Positions 1 through 9,145 of a stretch of 44,712 nt of DNA are shown here, piece after piece; position 1 is the stretch's first letter; every line of letters starts with the position of its first letter. The notes under the pieces were generated by a model, which was given only the letters and a program-made list of their open reading frames with translations, searched no databases and had not been told where the DNA came from. Origin of the DNA: Streptomyces sp. G44 (lineage in GTDB: Bacteria > Actinomycetota > Actinomycetes > Streptomycetales > Streptomycetaceae); the NCBI RefSeq assembly GCF_016905445.1, contig NZ_JAFEXF010000042.1, positions 1 through 44,712 of the forward strand. Reading direction: 5' to 3'. The position numbers and the translations under genes are program-made.

Positions 1-722
1 CCCCGCGCCCCCCCCCCCCCCCCGGCCTGGGAGTTCCCCCGCCAGGCCGCCGCCGCCCACGCCCCCGCCGCCGGCCCCGGCGCCCTGCGGGACCCCGTCC
101 ACCGGGCCGGCGCCCTGCCCGCCCGGCCCGCCGGCGCCGGGCGGGCCGGGGCCGCCGGGAGCCGGCCCTTCAGGGGGCCCCACTCGTTCGGGTCGGGTAC
201 GCCGGGCGGCAGCATCTGGCGGCGCTTGGGGCCGCCGTGGTCGGACTCCCCCGGCTCCTTGGCGCCCGGCCAGGCCTTCGCGACGCGCGCCGCGAGCACG
301 AAGTCCTTGCGCAGCGGGTGGCCCTCAAAGGTGTCGGGCAGCAGCAGCGGGGTCAGCCCGGGGTGGCCCTCGAACGTCACGCCGAACATCTCGTGCGTCT
401 CGCGCTCGTGCCAGGCGGCGCCCGCGTAGACGCCGACCGCGGAGGCGAGCACCGGGGCGTCGTGCGGGACCGTCGTACGCAGGAGGAGGCGGCGTACGGG
501 CGCGAGCGCGACCACGTGGGCGCAGATCCGGAAGCCCGTGCCGGGTTCGTCGACCGCGCTCAGCCAGTCGAAGTAGGTGCAGGAGAGCGTGGTGCGGGCC
601 GTCTCCAGGGCGGTCGTCCACAGGGCCGGGGGGACGTCGACGGTCAGTACGTCGTACGACTCCTCGGCCGTCGCCTCCGCGCCGAAGAGCTCCTCGACGG
701 GGCTCGGCAGCCAGCCGGTCAC
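1..722 (-). CDS. nuoC: NADH-quinone oxidoreductase subunit C, 3'-truncated by the window
   Basis: Reading the minus strand from GTG at 722 gives a protein starting [17 protein letters not shown] and open to the left edge (about 240 codons). The subunit C (30-kDa) signature is clear near residues 105-145: [10 protein letters not shown], then FEGHP, LLLPD and [10 protein letters not shown]. Subunit C belongs to the peripheral arm of complex I and helps hold the quinone-site module. The GTG overlaps the nuoB stop by four bases (GTGA), so translation is probably coupled. The last 60 or so residues are Ala/Pro/Gly/Arg-rich and run into a 16-base C homopolymer at positions 8-23, where a sequencing slip would change the frame. 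The body is confidently NuoC; the tail is not reliable. Confidence 0.85.
   Translation of the reverse strand, partial: MTGWLPSPVEELFGAEATAEESYDVLTVDVPPALWTTALETARTTLSCTYFDWLSAVDEPGTGFRICAHVVALAPVRRLLLRTTVPHDAPVLASAVGVYAGAAWHERETHEMFGVTFEGHPGLTPLLLPDTFEGHPLRKDFVLAARVAKAWPGAKEPGESDHGGPKRRQMLPPGVPDPNEWGPLKGRLPAAPARPAPAGRAGRAPARWTGSRRAPGPAAGAWAAAAWRGNSQAGGGGGAR
8..23. repeat. 16-base poly-C run at the window edge
   Basis: Positions 8-23 are uninterrupted C (poly-G on the nuoC coding strand, read as Gly codons). A homopolymer this long is uncommon in coding DNA and may be a sequencing or assembly artefact or a contig end. Confidence 0.8.
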
Positions 723-1378
723 CGGTCACCTTCCCGAACCTCGGGCGCGGACGGCGGGCCCTGGACGAGGCCGCTGCGCAGCGCCGTCGCGGAGGGTCGC
801 GTCCCGCTGCCGTACCGCTCGCCGAGCGACTCGCGGGCGATCTTCTCCTGGAGCTTCAGGATGCCCTGGAGCAGCGCCTCGGGCCGGGGCGGGCACCCGG
901 GGACGTACACGTCGACCGGGATGATCTGGTCGACGCCCTTGGTGACGGAGTACGAGTCCCAGTAGGGGCCGCCGCAGTTGGAGCAGGCGCCGAAGGAGAT
1001 GACGTACTTCGGCTCGGGCATCTGTTCGTACAGACGCTTCACGGCGGGCGCCATCTTGTCGGTGACCGTGCCGGACACGACCATCAGGTCGGCCTGGCGC
1101 GGGCCCGGTGCGAACGGGATGACGCCGAGCCGGATGAAGTCGTGGCGCGCCATGGAGGCGGCGATGAACTCGATCGCGCAGCAGGCGAGGCCGAAGTTGA
1201 AGACCCACAGGGAGTAGCGGCGGCCCCAGTTGAGGACCACCTTCATCGGTTCGGGGGCCAGGCGGGAGAGCACGCCCAGCCGCTTCGGCTCCGGCAGGTC
1301 CACGGGAGCGGAGGTCGCGGGAGCGGGGGTCGCGGAAGCGGAGGTCGCGGCAGCGGGGCTCACGGGGCTCACGTCCAT
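719..1378 (-). CDS. nuoB: NADH-quinone oxidoreductase subunit B
   Basis: A 219-residue protein carrying the ligands of iron-sulfur cluster N2: adjacent Cys66-Cys67 in [10 protein letters not shown], Cys132 in GACSNCGG and Cys162 in VPGCPPRPE. Cluster N2 passes electrons to quinone at the junction of the peripheral and membrane arms. ATG at 1378 is chosen because it overlaps the nuoA stop by 10 bases and leaves only a short leader before the conserved core. That leader (about residues 5-27) is Ala/Thr/Ser/Pro-rich and encoded by a 15-bp tandem repeat. The C-terminal tail after residue 185 is also divergent. The gene is coupled to nuoA upstream and to nuoC downstream (GTGA). Confidence 0.95.
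   Translation of the reverse strand: MDVSPVSPAAATSASATPAPATSAPVDLPEPKRLGVLSRLAPEPMKVVLNWGRRYSLWVFNFGLACCAIEFIAASMARHDFIRLGVIPFAPGPRQADLMVVSGTVTDKMAPAVKRLYEQMPEPKYVISFGACSNCGGPYWDSYSVTKGVDQIIPVDVYVPGCPPRPEALLQGILKLQEKIARESLGERYGSGTRPSATALRSGLVQGPPSAPEVREGDR
1304..1363. repeat. 15-bp tandem repeat, four units, inside nuoB
   Basis: Units at 1304-1318, 1319-1333, 1334-1348 and 1349-1363 share the plus-strand pattern GGRAGCGGRGGTCGC, with the last unit diverged. They encode five-residue Ala/Thr/Ser/Pro repeats at the NuoB N-terminus. Unit length is a multiple of three, so copy-number change would keep the frame. Confidence 0.85.
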
Positions 1379-1758
1379 GTGAGGACGCCCTTCTTGTATG
1401 CGTACAGCAGGCCCACGGCGAGGAAGCCGAGGAAGATGAACATCTCCACGAGCGTCGTCGCGCCGTAGCCGGGCGCGGCGAAGACCGTCGCCCAGGGGAA
1501 GAGGAAGACGGAGTCGACGGCGAAGATCACATAGAGGAAGGCGTAGACGTAGTAGCGGACCTGGGTGTGGGCCCAGCCCTCGCCGACGGGGTCGACGCCG
1601 CACTCGTACGTCAGGAGTTTCTCGGGCGTGGGCACCACGGGGCGCAGCAGCCGTCCCGCGCCGAAGGCGACGGCGACGAACAGCACGCCGACGACCGCGA
1701 GCAGCCCCACGACGGAGTACGACTGGTAGTAGCTCGCCGCGACGTTCGTCACGTGCAC
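1369..1758 (-). CDS. nuoA: NADH-quinone oxidoreductase subunit A
   Basis: A 129-residue membrane protein with three hydrophobic segments (about residues 14-35, 70-92 and 98-118). The conserved NuoA loop reads [15 protein letters not shown] and is followed by [22 protein letters not shown]. This subunit sits at the interface of the membrane arm and the quinone site. GTG at 1758 is taken as the start because GAGGGG lies five bases upstream; a second in-frame GTG at 1752 is possible. It is the first gene of a leftward nuoABC run and faces a divergent kinase gene across 213 bp. It lies far from the nuoG-N block at the right end, so it probably belongs to a second nuo set. Confidence 0.93.
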   Translation of the reverse strand: MHVTNVAASYYQSYSVVGLLAVVGVLFVAVAFGAGRLLRPVVPTPEKLLTYECGVDPVGEGWAHTQVRYYVYAFLYVIFAVDSVFLFPWATVFAAPGYGATTLVEMFIFLGFLAVGLLYAYKKGVLTWT

Positions 1759-1971
1759 GTCAGCCCCTCACTCCCCGACCGCCTTGATCCTGATCCTGTT
1801 CGACGATCTGTACGCACGGGAGTCTAGGGCCTGCTAAAGGTTCCGTAAGCAGAGCGTCACACATCGGTCCGGGCGCCGCCTTTCCGGTCGGGGCGAGGTG
1901 GGGTTATCCCCCGGGCGGCCTGGCGGGGCTCCTCATGGCGTCACGGCGGCGCACCCGGCACTCTGGCGCGT

Positions 1972-3192
1972 ATGACCGCACGCAGCACCCCACGCAGCAC
2001 CACTCTTCCGCCCGGCGATGACGACGCTCCGCTGCCGCCCGCCCGCTTCGCGTACGACACGCGGACCTGGCAGGAGATCACGCACCTTCTGGTGAACCTG
2101 CCGATGGGCATCGCCGGATTCGTCTACGCGGTGTGCACGCTGGCGCTGGGCGCCGGGCTGACGGTGACGGTCGTCGGCCTGCCGCTGCTCGCGACGGGGC
2201 TGCTCGGCGCGCGGCTGCTGGGCCGGTCCGAGCGGGCGCGCGCCAGGAAGCTGCTCGGCGTGCGGGTGGAGGAGCCGAGTCCGATGCGGATGCTCGACGG
2301 GGGCGGCTTCTTCGGCCGGCTCTGGTCGGCCCTGAAGGACCCGGTGGGCTGGCGGGCGATGCTGTACGCGTTCATCCGGTTGCCGTGGGGCGTGCTCACC
2401 TTCACCGTGACGCTCGTCGGGCTCTTCGTGCTCTGGCCGGTGCTGCCCTTCGTCGTCCGCGGCCTGGCCAACGCCGACCGGGCGATGGTGCGCGGGCTGC
2501 TCTGCCCCTCGGACGAGCTGGAGCGGCGTATCGCCGAGCTGGAGACCGACCGGGGGGTGGTCGTGGACACCGCCGCCGCCGACCTGCGCCGCATCGAACG
2601 CGACCTGCACGACGGCGCGCAGGCCCGCCTGGTCGCCCTCGCCATGGGGCTCGGCCTCGCCAAGGAGAAGCTGCTGGAGGACCCCGACGCCGCGGCCCTG
2701 ATGGTGGACGAGGCGCACGGCGAGGTGAAGCTGGCCCTCCAGGAGCTGCGCGACCTGGCCCGCGGCATCCACCCGGCGGTCCTCACCGACCGCGGCCTGA
2801 ACGCCGCGCTGTCCTCCGTGGCGTCGCGCTGCACGGTGCCGGTGAGGGTGACCGCGGAGCTGCCGGCGCGTCCGGCGGCGGCCATCGAGGGCATCGCGTA
2901 CTTCACCGTCTCCGAGCTGCTCCAGAACGTCAGCAAGCACAGCGGGGCGCGGAACGCGAGTGTCGAGGTGTGGCGCGCGGACGACCGGCTGCTCATCCAG
3001 GTCCGGGACGACGGGCGGGGCGGGGCCCGGCTGGACGGCGGCACCGGCATGGCGGGGCTCGCGGACCGGCTCGGCGCGGTCGACGGCCTCTTCGTGATCG
3101 ACTCGCCGCAGGGCGGGCCGACCACGATCACGGCGGAGCTGCCGTGGCGCGACCGCACGGCGGACAACCCTTCCGGGGTGCGCCGGGCGTGA
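1972..3192 (+). CDS. Sensor histidine kinase (NarL-partner type), copy 1
   Basis: A 406-residue membrane kinase. Residues 30-165 hold four hydrophobic segments in the layout of the streptomycete 'putative sensor' domain. The HisKA_3 dimerisation/phosphoacceptor segment has His213 in IERDLHDGAQARL. The HATPase_c domain shows an N box with Asn319 in SELLQNVSKHS and G boxes in VRDDGRGG and GTGMAGLADRL. The signal it senses is unknown. A second kinase of the same family follows at 3357 and a matching response regulator at 4972, so the three probably form one signalling unit. No good ribosome-binding site precedes ATG 1972, so the mRNA may be leaderless or the start misplaced. The kinase assignment is secure. 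Confidence 0.9.
   Translation: MTARSTPRSTTLPPGDDDAPLPPARFAYDTRTWQEITHLLVNLPMGIAGFVYAVCTLALGAGLTVTVVGLPLLATGLLGARLLGRSERARARKLLGVRVEEPSPMRMLDGGGFFGRLWSALKDPVGWRAMLYAFIRLPWGVLTFTVTLVGLFVLWPVLPFVVRGLANADRAMVRGLLCPSDELERRIAELETDRGVVVDTAAADLRRIERDLHDGAQARLVALAMGLGLAKEKLLEDPDAAALMVDEAHGEVKLALQELRDLARGIHPAVLTDRGLNAALSSVASRCTVPVRVTAELPARPAAAIEGIAYFTVSELLQNVSKHSGARNASVEVWRADDRLLIQVRDDGRGGARLDGGTGMAGLADRLGAVDGLFVIDSPQGGPTTITAELPWRDRTADNPSGVRRA
2548..2810 (+). repeat. 263-bp segment duplicated at 4113-4375
   Basis: This stretch of kinase 1 aligns without gaps to 4113-4375 in kinase 2 at a constant offset of 1565 bp, with only a handful of mismatches by eye. It covers the HisKA_3 helix and the linker to the ATPase domain. 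Flanking sensor regions are much more diverged, which suggests recent conversion or strong constraint at DNA level. Confidence 0.8.
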
Positions 3193-3356
3193 CACGCGCC
3201 CCCGGAGCGCCCTGCCGAAGGCCCCGCCCGCCGAAGGTGGGGAAAACCCCCGCCCCAAGACGCCGACCCGCTCCATGGCCCGGCGGCGGCCCGGCGGCGA
3301 GGCTGGAGGCACGGGAAACAGGCAGCCCAGCTTGAGAAGAGCTTGAGCAGAAACGG

Positions 3357-4724
3357 ATGGCAGCGATGGCCACGGAGTACGGACAGGGGTACGCGCGCAT
3401 GGACCGGCCGGACTTCCGGGCAACCGGCGCCGAGGAGCGGCGCCACCGCCTCCCCGCGGGGCTGCGCGCCCCGATCGAGGCACGGACCTGGAAGGAGCTC
3501 GGCTACGCCCTGCTGAGCCTGCCCATCGGCATCGTCTCCTTCGTCCTCGCGGTCACGATGCTCTCGCTCGGGGCGGGGCTGCTGATCACCTTCATCGGCG
3601 TCCCGATCCTCGCGGGCGCCCTGGCCTGCTGCCGCGGCGTCGGCGCCCTGGAGCGGACGCGGGCGCGGAGTCTGCTCGGCCTGGACGTCGCTCCCCCGGA
3701 GCCGCTGCGCCCCAAGGGCGGCGGTGCGATGGCGCTCATCGGGTCCGTCCTCAAGAGCGGCGCGTCCTGGCGGCACCTGCTCTACTGCGTGCTGCTGCTG
3801 CCCTGGTCGATGTTCTCCTTCGTCGTGGCGGTCGCCTTCTGGTCGTACGGCTGGCTGATGCTCACGTACCCGCTGTGGTTCTGGCTCTTCCCGATGTACG
3901 GCGGCCAGGACGGCATCCAGCTCTACGGCGACAACGGGCACCACGTCTACCTGGACAACCCCTTCGAGATCGGCGTCACGGCGGCGACCGGCCTGCTGGT
4001 CACGCTGGCCACGCCGTGGATCCTGCGGGCCCTGACGACCGTGGACGGGCTGATGGTGCACGGGCTGCTCGGCCCCTCGCGGCTCGCGACCCGCGTCGAG
4101 GAGCTGGAGTCGGACCGGGGCGTGGTCGTGGACACCGCCGCCGCCGACCTGCGCCGCATCGAACGCGACCTGCATGACGGCGCGCAGGCCCGCCTGGTCG
4201 CCCTCGCCATGGATCTCGGCCTCGCCAAGGAGAAGCTGGCGGAGGACCCCGAGGCCGCGGCCCGCATGGTGGACGAGGCGCACGGCGAGGTGAAGGTCGC
4301 CCTCCAGGAGCTGCGCGACCTGGCCCGCGGCATCCACCCGGCGGTCCTCACCGACCGCGGCCTGAACGCCGCGCTCTCCGCGCTGGCCGCGCGCTGCACC
4401 GTGCCGGTCCAGGTGGAGGTGGACCTGGGGAGCCGTCCGGCCGCCGCCATCGAGGGCATCGCGTACTTCACCGTCTCCGAGCTGCTCCAGAACATCAGCA
4501 AGCACAGCCGGGCGAGTCAGGCCTCGGTGGACGTATGGCGGTCCGAGGACCGGCTGATGCTCCAGGTCGCGGACGACGGCTCGGGCGGCGCCGACGTGAC
4601 GGCGGGCTCCGGCCTCGCGGGCCTCGCGGAGCGGCTTGACGCGGTGGACGGGATCCTCGTGGTCGACTCGCCCCGGGGCGGCCCGACGACGGTCACGGCG
4701 GAACTGCCCTGGCGGTACGCGTGA
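3357..4724 (+). CDS. Sensor histidine kinase (NarL-partner type), copy 2
   Basis: A 455-residue paralogue of the preceding kinase. The N-terminal half holds the same sensor-type membrane domain but with an extra hydrophilic loop near residues 181-205 (GGQDGIQLYGDNGHHVYLDN) between hydrophobic segments, which could change the stimulus detected. Phosphoacceptor His273 lies in IERDLHDGAQARL; the ATPase domain has SELLQNISKHS and a G-box-like GSGLAGLAERL. The start is uncertain: ATG 3357, 3366 and 3399 are in frame and none has a strong ribosome-binding site. Two 11-bp direct repeats (AGCTTGAG core, 3329-3350) lie just before 3357. It is followed by a strong terminator, so the response regulator probably has its own promoter. 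Confidence 0.88.
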   Translation: MAAMATEYGQGYARMDRPDFRATGAEERRHRLPAGLRAPIEARTWKELGYALLSLPIGIVSFVLAVTMLSLGAGLLITFIGVPILAGALACCRGVGALERTRARSLLGLDVAPPEPLRPKGGGAMALIGSVLKSGASWRHLLYCVLLLPWSMFSFVVAVAFWSYGWLMLTYPLWFWLFPMYGGQDGIQLYGDNGHHVYLDNPFEIGVTAATGLLVTLATPWILRALTTVDGLMVHGLLGPSRLATRVEELESDRGVVVDTAAADLRRIERDLHDGAQARLVALAMDLGLAKEKLAEDPEAAARMVDEAHGEVKVALQELRDLARGIHPAVLTDRGLNAALSALAARCTVPVQVEVDLGSRPAAAIEGIAYFTVSELLQNISKHSRASQASVDVWRSEDRLMLQVADDGSGGADVTAGSGLAGLAERLDAVDGILVVDSPRGGPTTVTAELPWRYA

Positions 4725-4746
4725 GGTGACGGTCACTCAGCCCGAA

Positions 4747-4785
4747 GCGCCGCCCCTGGTCCGTACGCCGGACCGGGGGCGGCGC
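4747..4785 (+). terminator. Terminator after the second kinase
   Basis: A near-perfect inverted repeat: arms 4747-4763 and 4769-4785 (17 bp, one T-G pair) around a five-base loop TACGC. It lies 23 bp after the kinase stop. A GC-rich stem without a U tract is usual for Streptomyces. Confidence 0.8.
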
Positions 4786-4820
4786 GTCGCGCGTCGCGTG
4801 ACGCCTGACACCCGACGCGG

Positions 4821-4880
4821 GACGGGTGAGGGGTAGCGGTGACGGGTGAGGGGGGCACGTGACGGGTCGCGGGTGAACCA
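4821..4880. repeat. 20-bp tandem repeat, three units, upstream of the response regulator
   Basis: Units begin at 4821, 4841 and 4861 with GACGGGTGAGGGG, GACGGGTGAGGGG and the diverged GACGGGTCGCGGG. The 20-bp period is close to two helical turns, which would put the copies on one DNA face. They lie 90-150 bp before the regulator start, a plausible promoter-proximal site. Confidence 0.7.
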
Positions 4881-4971
4881 GTCTGGCGACAGGCCGGTGG
4901 ACGGCCCGTGATCGCGCGATACTGAGGCGTCGGCCGAGCGCGCCGGGGGGCCAAGAACAGTGGAGGACACA

Positions 4972-5631
4972 GTGCGGGTGGTCATCGCCGAGGATTCGGT
5001 GCTGCTCAGGGAGGGCCTGACCCGGTTGCTGACCGACCGCGGGCACGACGTGGTCGCCGGTGTCGGCGATGCCGAGGCACTGATCAGGACCATCACCGAC
5101 CTCGCGGAGCGCGACGCCCTGCCGGACGTGGTCGTCGCCGATGTGCGGATGCCGCCGACGCACACCGACGAGGGGGTGCGGGCGGCGGTGCAGCTGCGTC
5201 ACCGGCACCCGGACCTCGGGGTGCTGGTCCTTTCGCAGTACGTCGAGGAGCAGTACGCCACCGAGCTGCTCGCCGGGTCGAGCCGGGGCGTGGGCTATCT
5301 GCTCAAGGACCGGGTCGCCGAGGTGCGCGAGTTCGTGGACGCGGTGGTGCGGGTGGCCGAGGGGGGTACGGCGCTGGACCCGGAGGTCGTGGCGCAGCTG
5401 CTCGGCCGCAGCCGCAAGCAGGACGTCCTGACGGGGCTCACGCCGCGTGAGCGCGAGGTGCTCGGGCTGATGGCGGAAGGCCGGACGAACTCGGCGATCG
5501 CCCGGCAGCTCGTGGTGAGCGACGGCGCCGTCGAGAAGCACGTGAGCAACATCTTCCTGAAGCTCGGCCTGTCCCCGAGCGACGGGGATCACCGCAGAGT
5601 GCTCGCCGTCCTCACGTATCTCCGATCTTGA
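4972..5631 (+). CDS. Response regulator, NarL/LuxR family
   Basis: A 219-residue regulator. The receiver domain (1-120) has acidic pocket Glu7-Asp8, phosphoacceptor Asp57 in VVVADVRMPP and a conserved Lys in GYLLKDRV. The C-terminal LuxR helix-turn-helix reads LTPREREVLGLMAEG, SNSAIARQL-like context (TNSAIARQLVVS) and AVEKHVSNIFLKLGL. GTG 4972 is preferred over GTG 4960 because GGAGG at 4962-4966 is ideally spaced for 4972 and would lie inside the coding region if 4960 were used. It is probably phosphorylated by one or both adjacent HisKA_3 kinases. Its targets are unknown; self-regulation through the upstream 20-bp repeats and control of korAB are possibilities only. Confidence 0.92.
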   Translation: MRVVIAEDSVLLREGLTRLLTDRGHDVVAGVGDAEALIRTITDLAERDALPDVVVADVRMPPTHTDEGVRAAVQLRHRHPDLGVLVLSQYVEEQYATELLAGSSRGVGYLLKDRVAEVREFVDAVVRVAEGGTALDPEVVAQLLGRSRKQDVLTGLTPREREVLGLMAEGRTNSAIARQLVVSDGAVEKHVSNIFLKLGLSPSDGDHRRVLAVLTYLRS

Positions 5632-5954
5632 CCGGGCCGCGACGCGCCCTTGAGCCCGACGACCCGGACGACCCGGGCGGGCCAGGGACGAGGGGGGCGC
5701 GTCAGGCCCAGGTCAGGGGTCGGTCAGCGACAAGCCGTAGGAGTCCTAGAACCAAAGGATGAGCAGGGAGCGTCACCCACCAAGGACCGGGGGAGTAGTC
5801 AAACCATGACAAACCAGGACAACGGAGCGTCTCAAAAAGGCGTCCGGAATACGAGCCACCCGAGGAAGGCGACCCCTGCGGACGTAGGGTGGGCCTTGGG
5901 AGCGCCGGGCGTCCCGGCGACTGCCCTCAGCCGCTTTGAGGGAGGTCCAGTTCA
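5632..5954. promoter_or_regulatory. korA upstream region with possible leader
   Basis: A 323-bp stretch less GC-rich than its surroundings. It contains a perfect 11-bp palindrome TAGGAGTCCTA at 5738-5748, a GGGGGAG Shine-Dalgarno-like motif at 5789-5795 and a short ORF from ATG 5806. The korA ribosome-binding site is GGAGG at 5941-5945. No clear terminator for the response regulator is seen. Confidence 0.5.
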
Positions 5955-5958
5955 GTGA
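5806..5958 (+). CDS. Possible 50-residue leader ORF before korA
   Basis: ATG 5806 opens a 50-codon ORF starting MTNQDNGASQKGVRNT whose TGA overlaps the korA GTG by four bases (GTGA). GGGGGAG lies 11 bases upstream of the ATG. Its first half uses codons rare in Streptomyces genes (ACA, TCT, CAA, AAA, AAT), unlike real genes here, so it may be a regulatory leader or mere chance. No domain is recognised. The coupling overlap is the main reason to list it. Confidence 0.3.
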   Translation: MTNQDNGASQKGVRNTSHPRKATPADVGWALGAPGVPATALSRFEGGPVQ

Positions 5959-7878
5959 CCAGCCAGGTCAACAGCGAAGCCGAACAGGCCGACGGGGCAC
6001 TCGTCGGAGAGCAGCGCAAGCCCGCGGGTGAGAAAGACGTACGCCGCCTGGACCGGGTGATCATCCGGTTCGCGGGTGACTCCGGTGACGGCATGCAGCT
6101 CACCGGTGACCGCTTCACTTCGGAGACGGCGTCCTTCGGCAACGACCTGTCGACGCTGCCGAACTTCCCGGCCGAGATCCGGGCTCCCGCCGGAACCCTG
6201 CCGGGCGTCTCTTCCTTCCAGCTCCACTTCGCCGACCACGACATCCTCACTCCCGGCGACGCCCCGAATGTGCTGGTGGCGATGAACCCGGCGGCCCTGA
6301 AGGCGAACATCGGCGACGTGCCGCGCGGCGCGGAGATCATCGTGAACACGGACGAGTTCTCCAAGCGGGCGATGCAGAAGGTCGGTTACGCCGTCTCGCC
6401 GCTGGAGGACGGCTCCCTCGACGGGTACAGCGTGCATCCGGTGCCGTTGACCACGCTGACGGTGGAGGCGCTGAAGGACTTCGACCTCAGCCGCAAGGAC
6501 GCGGGCCGGTCCAAGAACATGTTCGCGCTGGGCCTGCTGTCGTGGATGTATCACCGGCCGACCGAGGGCACGGAGAGGTTCCTGCGGACCAAGTTCGCGA
6601 AGAAGCCGGAGATCGCCGAGGCCAACATCACGGCGTTCCGGGCGGGTTGGAACTTCGGGGAGACGACCGAGGACTTCGCCGTCTCCTACGAGGTCGCTCC
6701 GGCCGCGACGGCGTTCCCCGCGGGCACGTACCGCAACATCTCGGGGAACCTGGCTCTCTCCTACGGTCTGATCGCGGCGGGGCGGCAGGCGGATCTGCCG
6801 CTGTATCTGGGCTCGTATCCCATCACGCCGGCCTCGGACATCCTCCACGAGCTGTCGAGGCACAAGAACTTCGGCGTGCGCACCTTCCAGGCCGAGGACG
6901 AGATCGCGGGCATCGGTGCGGCGCTGGGTGCCGCGTTCGGCGGCTCCCTGGCGGTGACGACGACCTCCGGGCCGGGTGTGGCGCTGAAGTCGGAGACCAT
7001 CGGCCTCGCGGTCTCGCTGGAGCTGCCGCTGCTGATCGTGGACATCCAGCGCGGCGGCCCCTCCACCGGTCTGCCGACCAAGACCGAGCAGGCCGACCTG
7101 CTCCAGGCGATGTACGGGCGCAACGGCGAGGCACCGGTGCCGATCGTGGCGCCCAGGACGCCGGCGGACTGCTTCGACGCCGCGCTGGAGGCGGCGCGGA
7201 TCGCGGTCACCTACCGCACGCCGGTCTTCCTGCTGAGCGACGGCTACCTCGCCAACGGCAGCGAGCCGTGGCGCATCCCGGACGTGGACGAACTGCCCGA
7301 CCTGCGAGTGCAGTTCGCCTCGGGGACCAACCACACCGAGGCCGACGGCACCGAGGTCTTCTGGCCCTACAAGCGCGACCCGCAGACCCTCGCCCGTCCC
7401 TGGGCGGTCCCCGGCACACCCGGCCTCGAACACCGCATCGGCGGCATCGAGAAGCAGGACGGCACGGGCAACATCTCGTACGACCCGGCCAACCACGACT
7501 TCATGGTCCGCACCCGCCAGGCCAAGGTCGACGGCATCGACGTGCCCGACCTGGAGGTCGACGACGCGCACGGGGACGCCACCACGCTGGTCCTCGGCTG
7601 GGGTTCGACGTACGGGCCGATCACCGCGGCCGTCCGGCGGCTGCGCGCGGCCGGTGTCCCCATCGCCCAGGCCCATCTGCGTCACCTGAACCCCTTCCCG
7701 CGGAACCTGGGCGAGGTGCTCGGGCGTTACGACAAGGTGGTGGTCCCCGAGATGAACCTCGGTCAGCTCGCCACCCTCATCAGGGCGAAGTACCTGGTGG
7801 ACGCGGTCTCGTACAACCAGGTCAATGGAATGCCGTTCAAGGCGGAGCAGCTCGCCACGGCCCTCAAGGAGGCCATCG

Positions 7879-7886
<8 letters not shown>
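5955..7886 (+). CDS. korA: 2-oxoacid:ferredoxin oxidoreductase, alpha subunit (fused gamma-alpha)
   Basis: A 643-residue subunit. The N-terminal gamma domain (about 30-215) begins RVIIRFAGDSGDGMQLTGDRF. The alpha (pyrimidine-binding) domain starts near 255 with GNLALSYGLIAAG, then GSYPITPASDILHEL, TTTSGPGVALKSE and IQRGGPSTGLPTKTEQADL. With KorB it forms a cytoplasmic enzyme that oxidatively decarboxylates a 2-oxoacid, most likely 2-oxoglutarate, to the acyl-CoA while reducing ferredoxin. GTG 5955 has GGAGG nine bases upstream. The stop overlaps korB by eight bases. Proximity to nuo genes suggests a link between ferredoxin and respiratory metabolism, but substrate choice cannot be proved from sequence. 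Confidence 0.93.
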
Positions 7887-8940
<1,054 letters not shown>

Positions 8941-8960
8941 CCCGGCCGGCGCCTGCCTCC

Positions 8961-9003
8961 CGCCGGGGCCCGGTCCTGAACCTCTCGGGACCGGGCCCCG
9001 GCG
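8961..9003 (+). terminator. Terminator after korB
   Basis: Perfect 16-bp inverted repeat: arms 8961-8976 and 8988-9003, loop TGAACCTCTCG of 11 bases. It sits 20 bp after the korB stop. Confidence 0.85.
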
Positions 9004-9045
9004 CCTCTGCCGCGTCAGGGCGCGCGGTGGGGGGAGGGGCCCGGC

Positions 9046-9082
9046 GCTGTCATGAGTGTTCCCGGCATACGGGCATGACAGC
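9046..9082. promoter_or_regulatory. Inverted repeat upstream of the RarD-like gene
   Basis: Perfect 9-bp arms GCTGTCATG (9046-9054) and CATGACAGC (9074-9082) separated by 19 bases, centred about 80 bp before the permease start. It could be an operator or an mRNA hairpin; nothing distinguishes these. Confidence 0.45.
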
Positions 9083-9145
9083 CGGGGGCTTTCGGCGCTA
9101 CCTTCGGTCTGGCAGCGTCGGGCTGCCGCGCACGAAGGAGGGGCC

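Noticed and set aside
3329..3350. Two 11-bp direct repeats (AGCTTGAG core) before kinase 2 as a SARP or PhoP box
   Set aside because: Only two copies, no match to the known heptamers beyond spacing, and they lie where a ribosome-binding site would be.
2124..4736. Very long minus-strand open frames opposite the two kinase genes, and similar long antisense frames opposite korAB and the biosynthetic operon
   Set aside because: They mirror the codon bias of the real genes, are rich in Arg/Ala/Gly without domains, and have no plausible starts.
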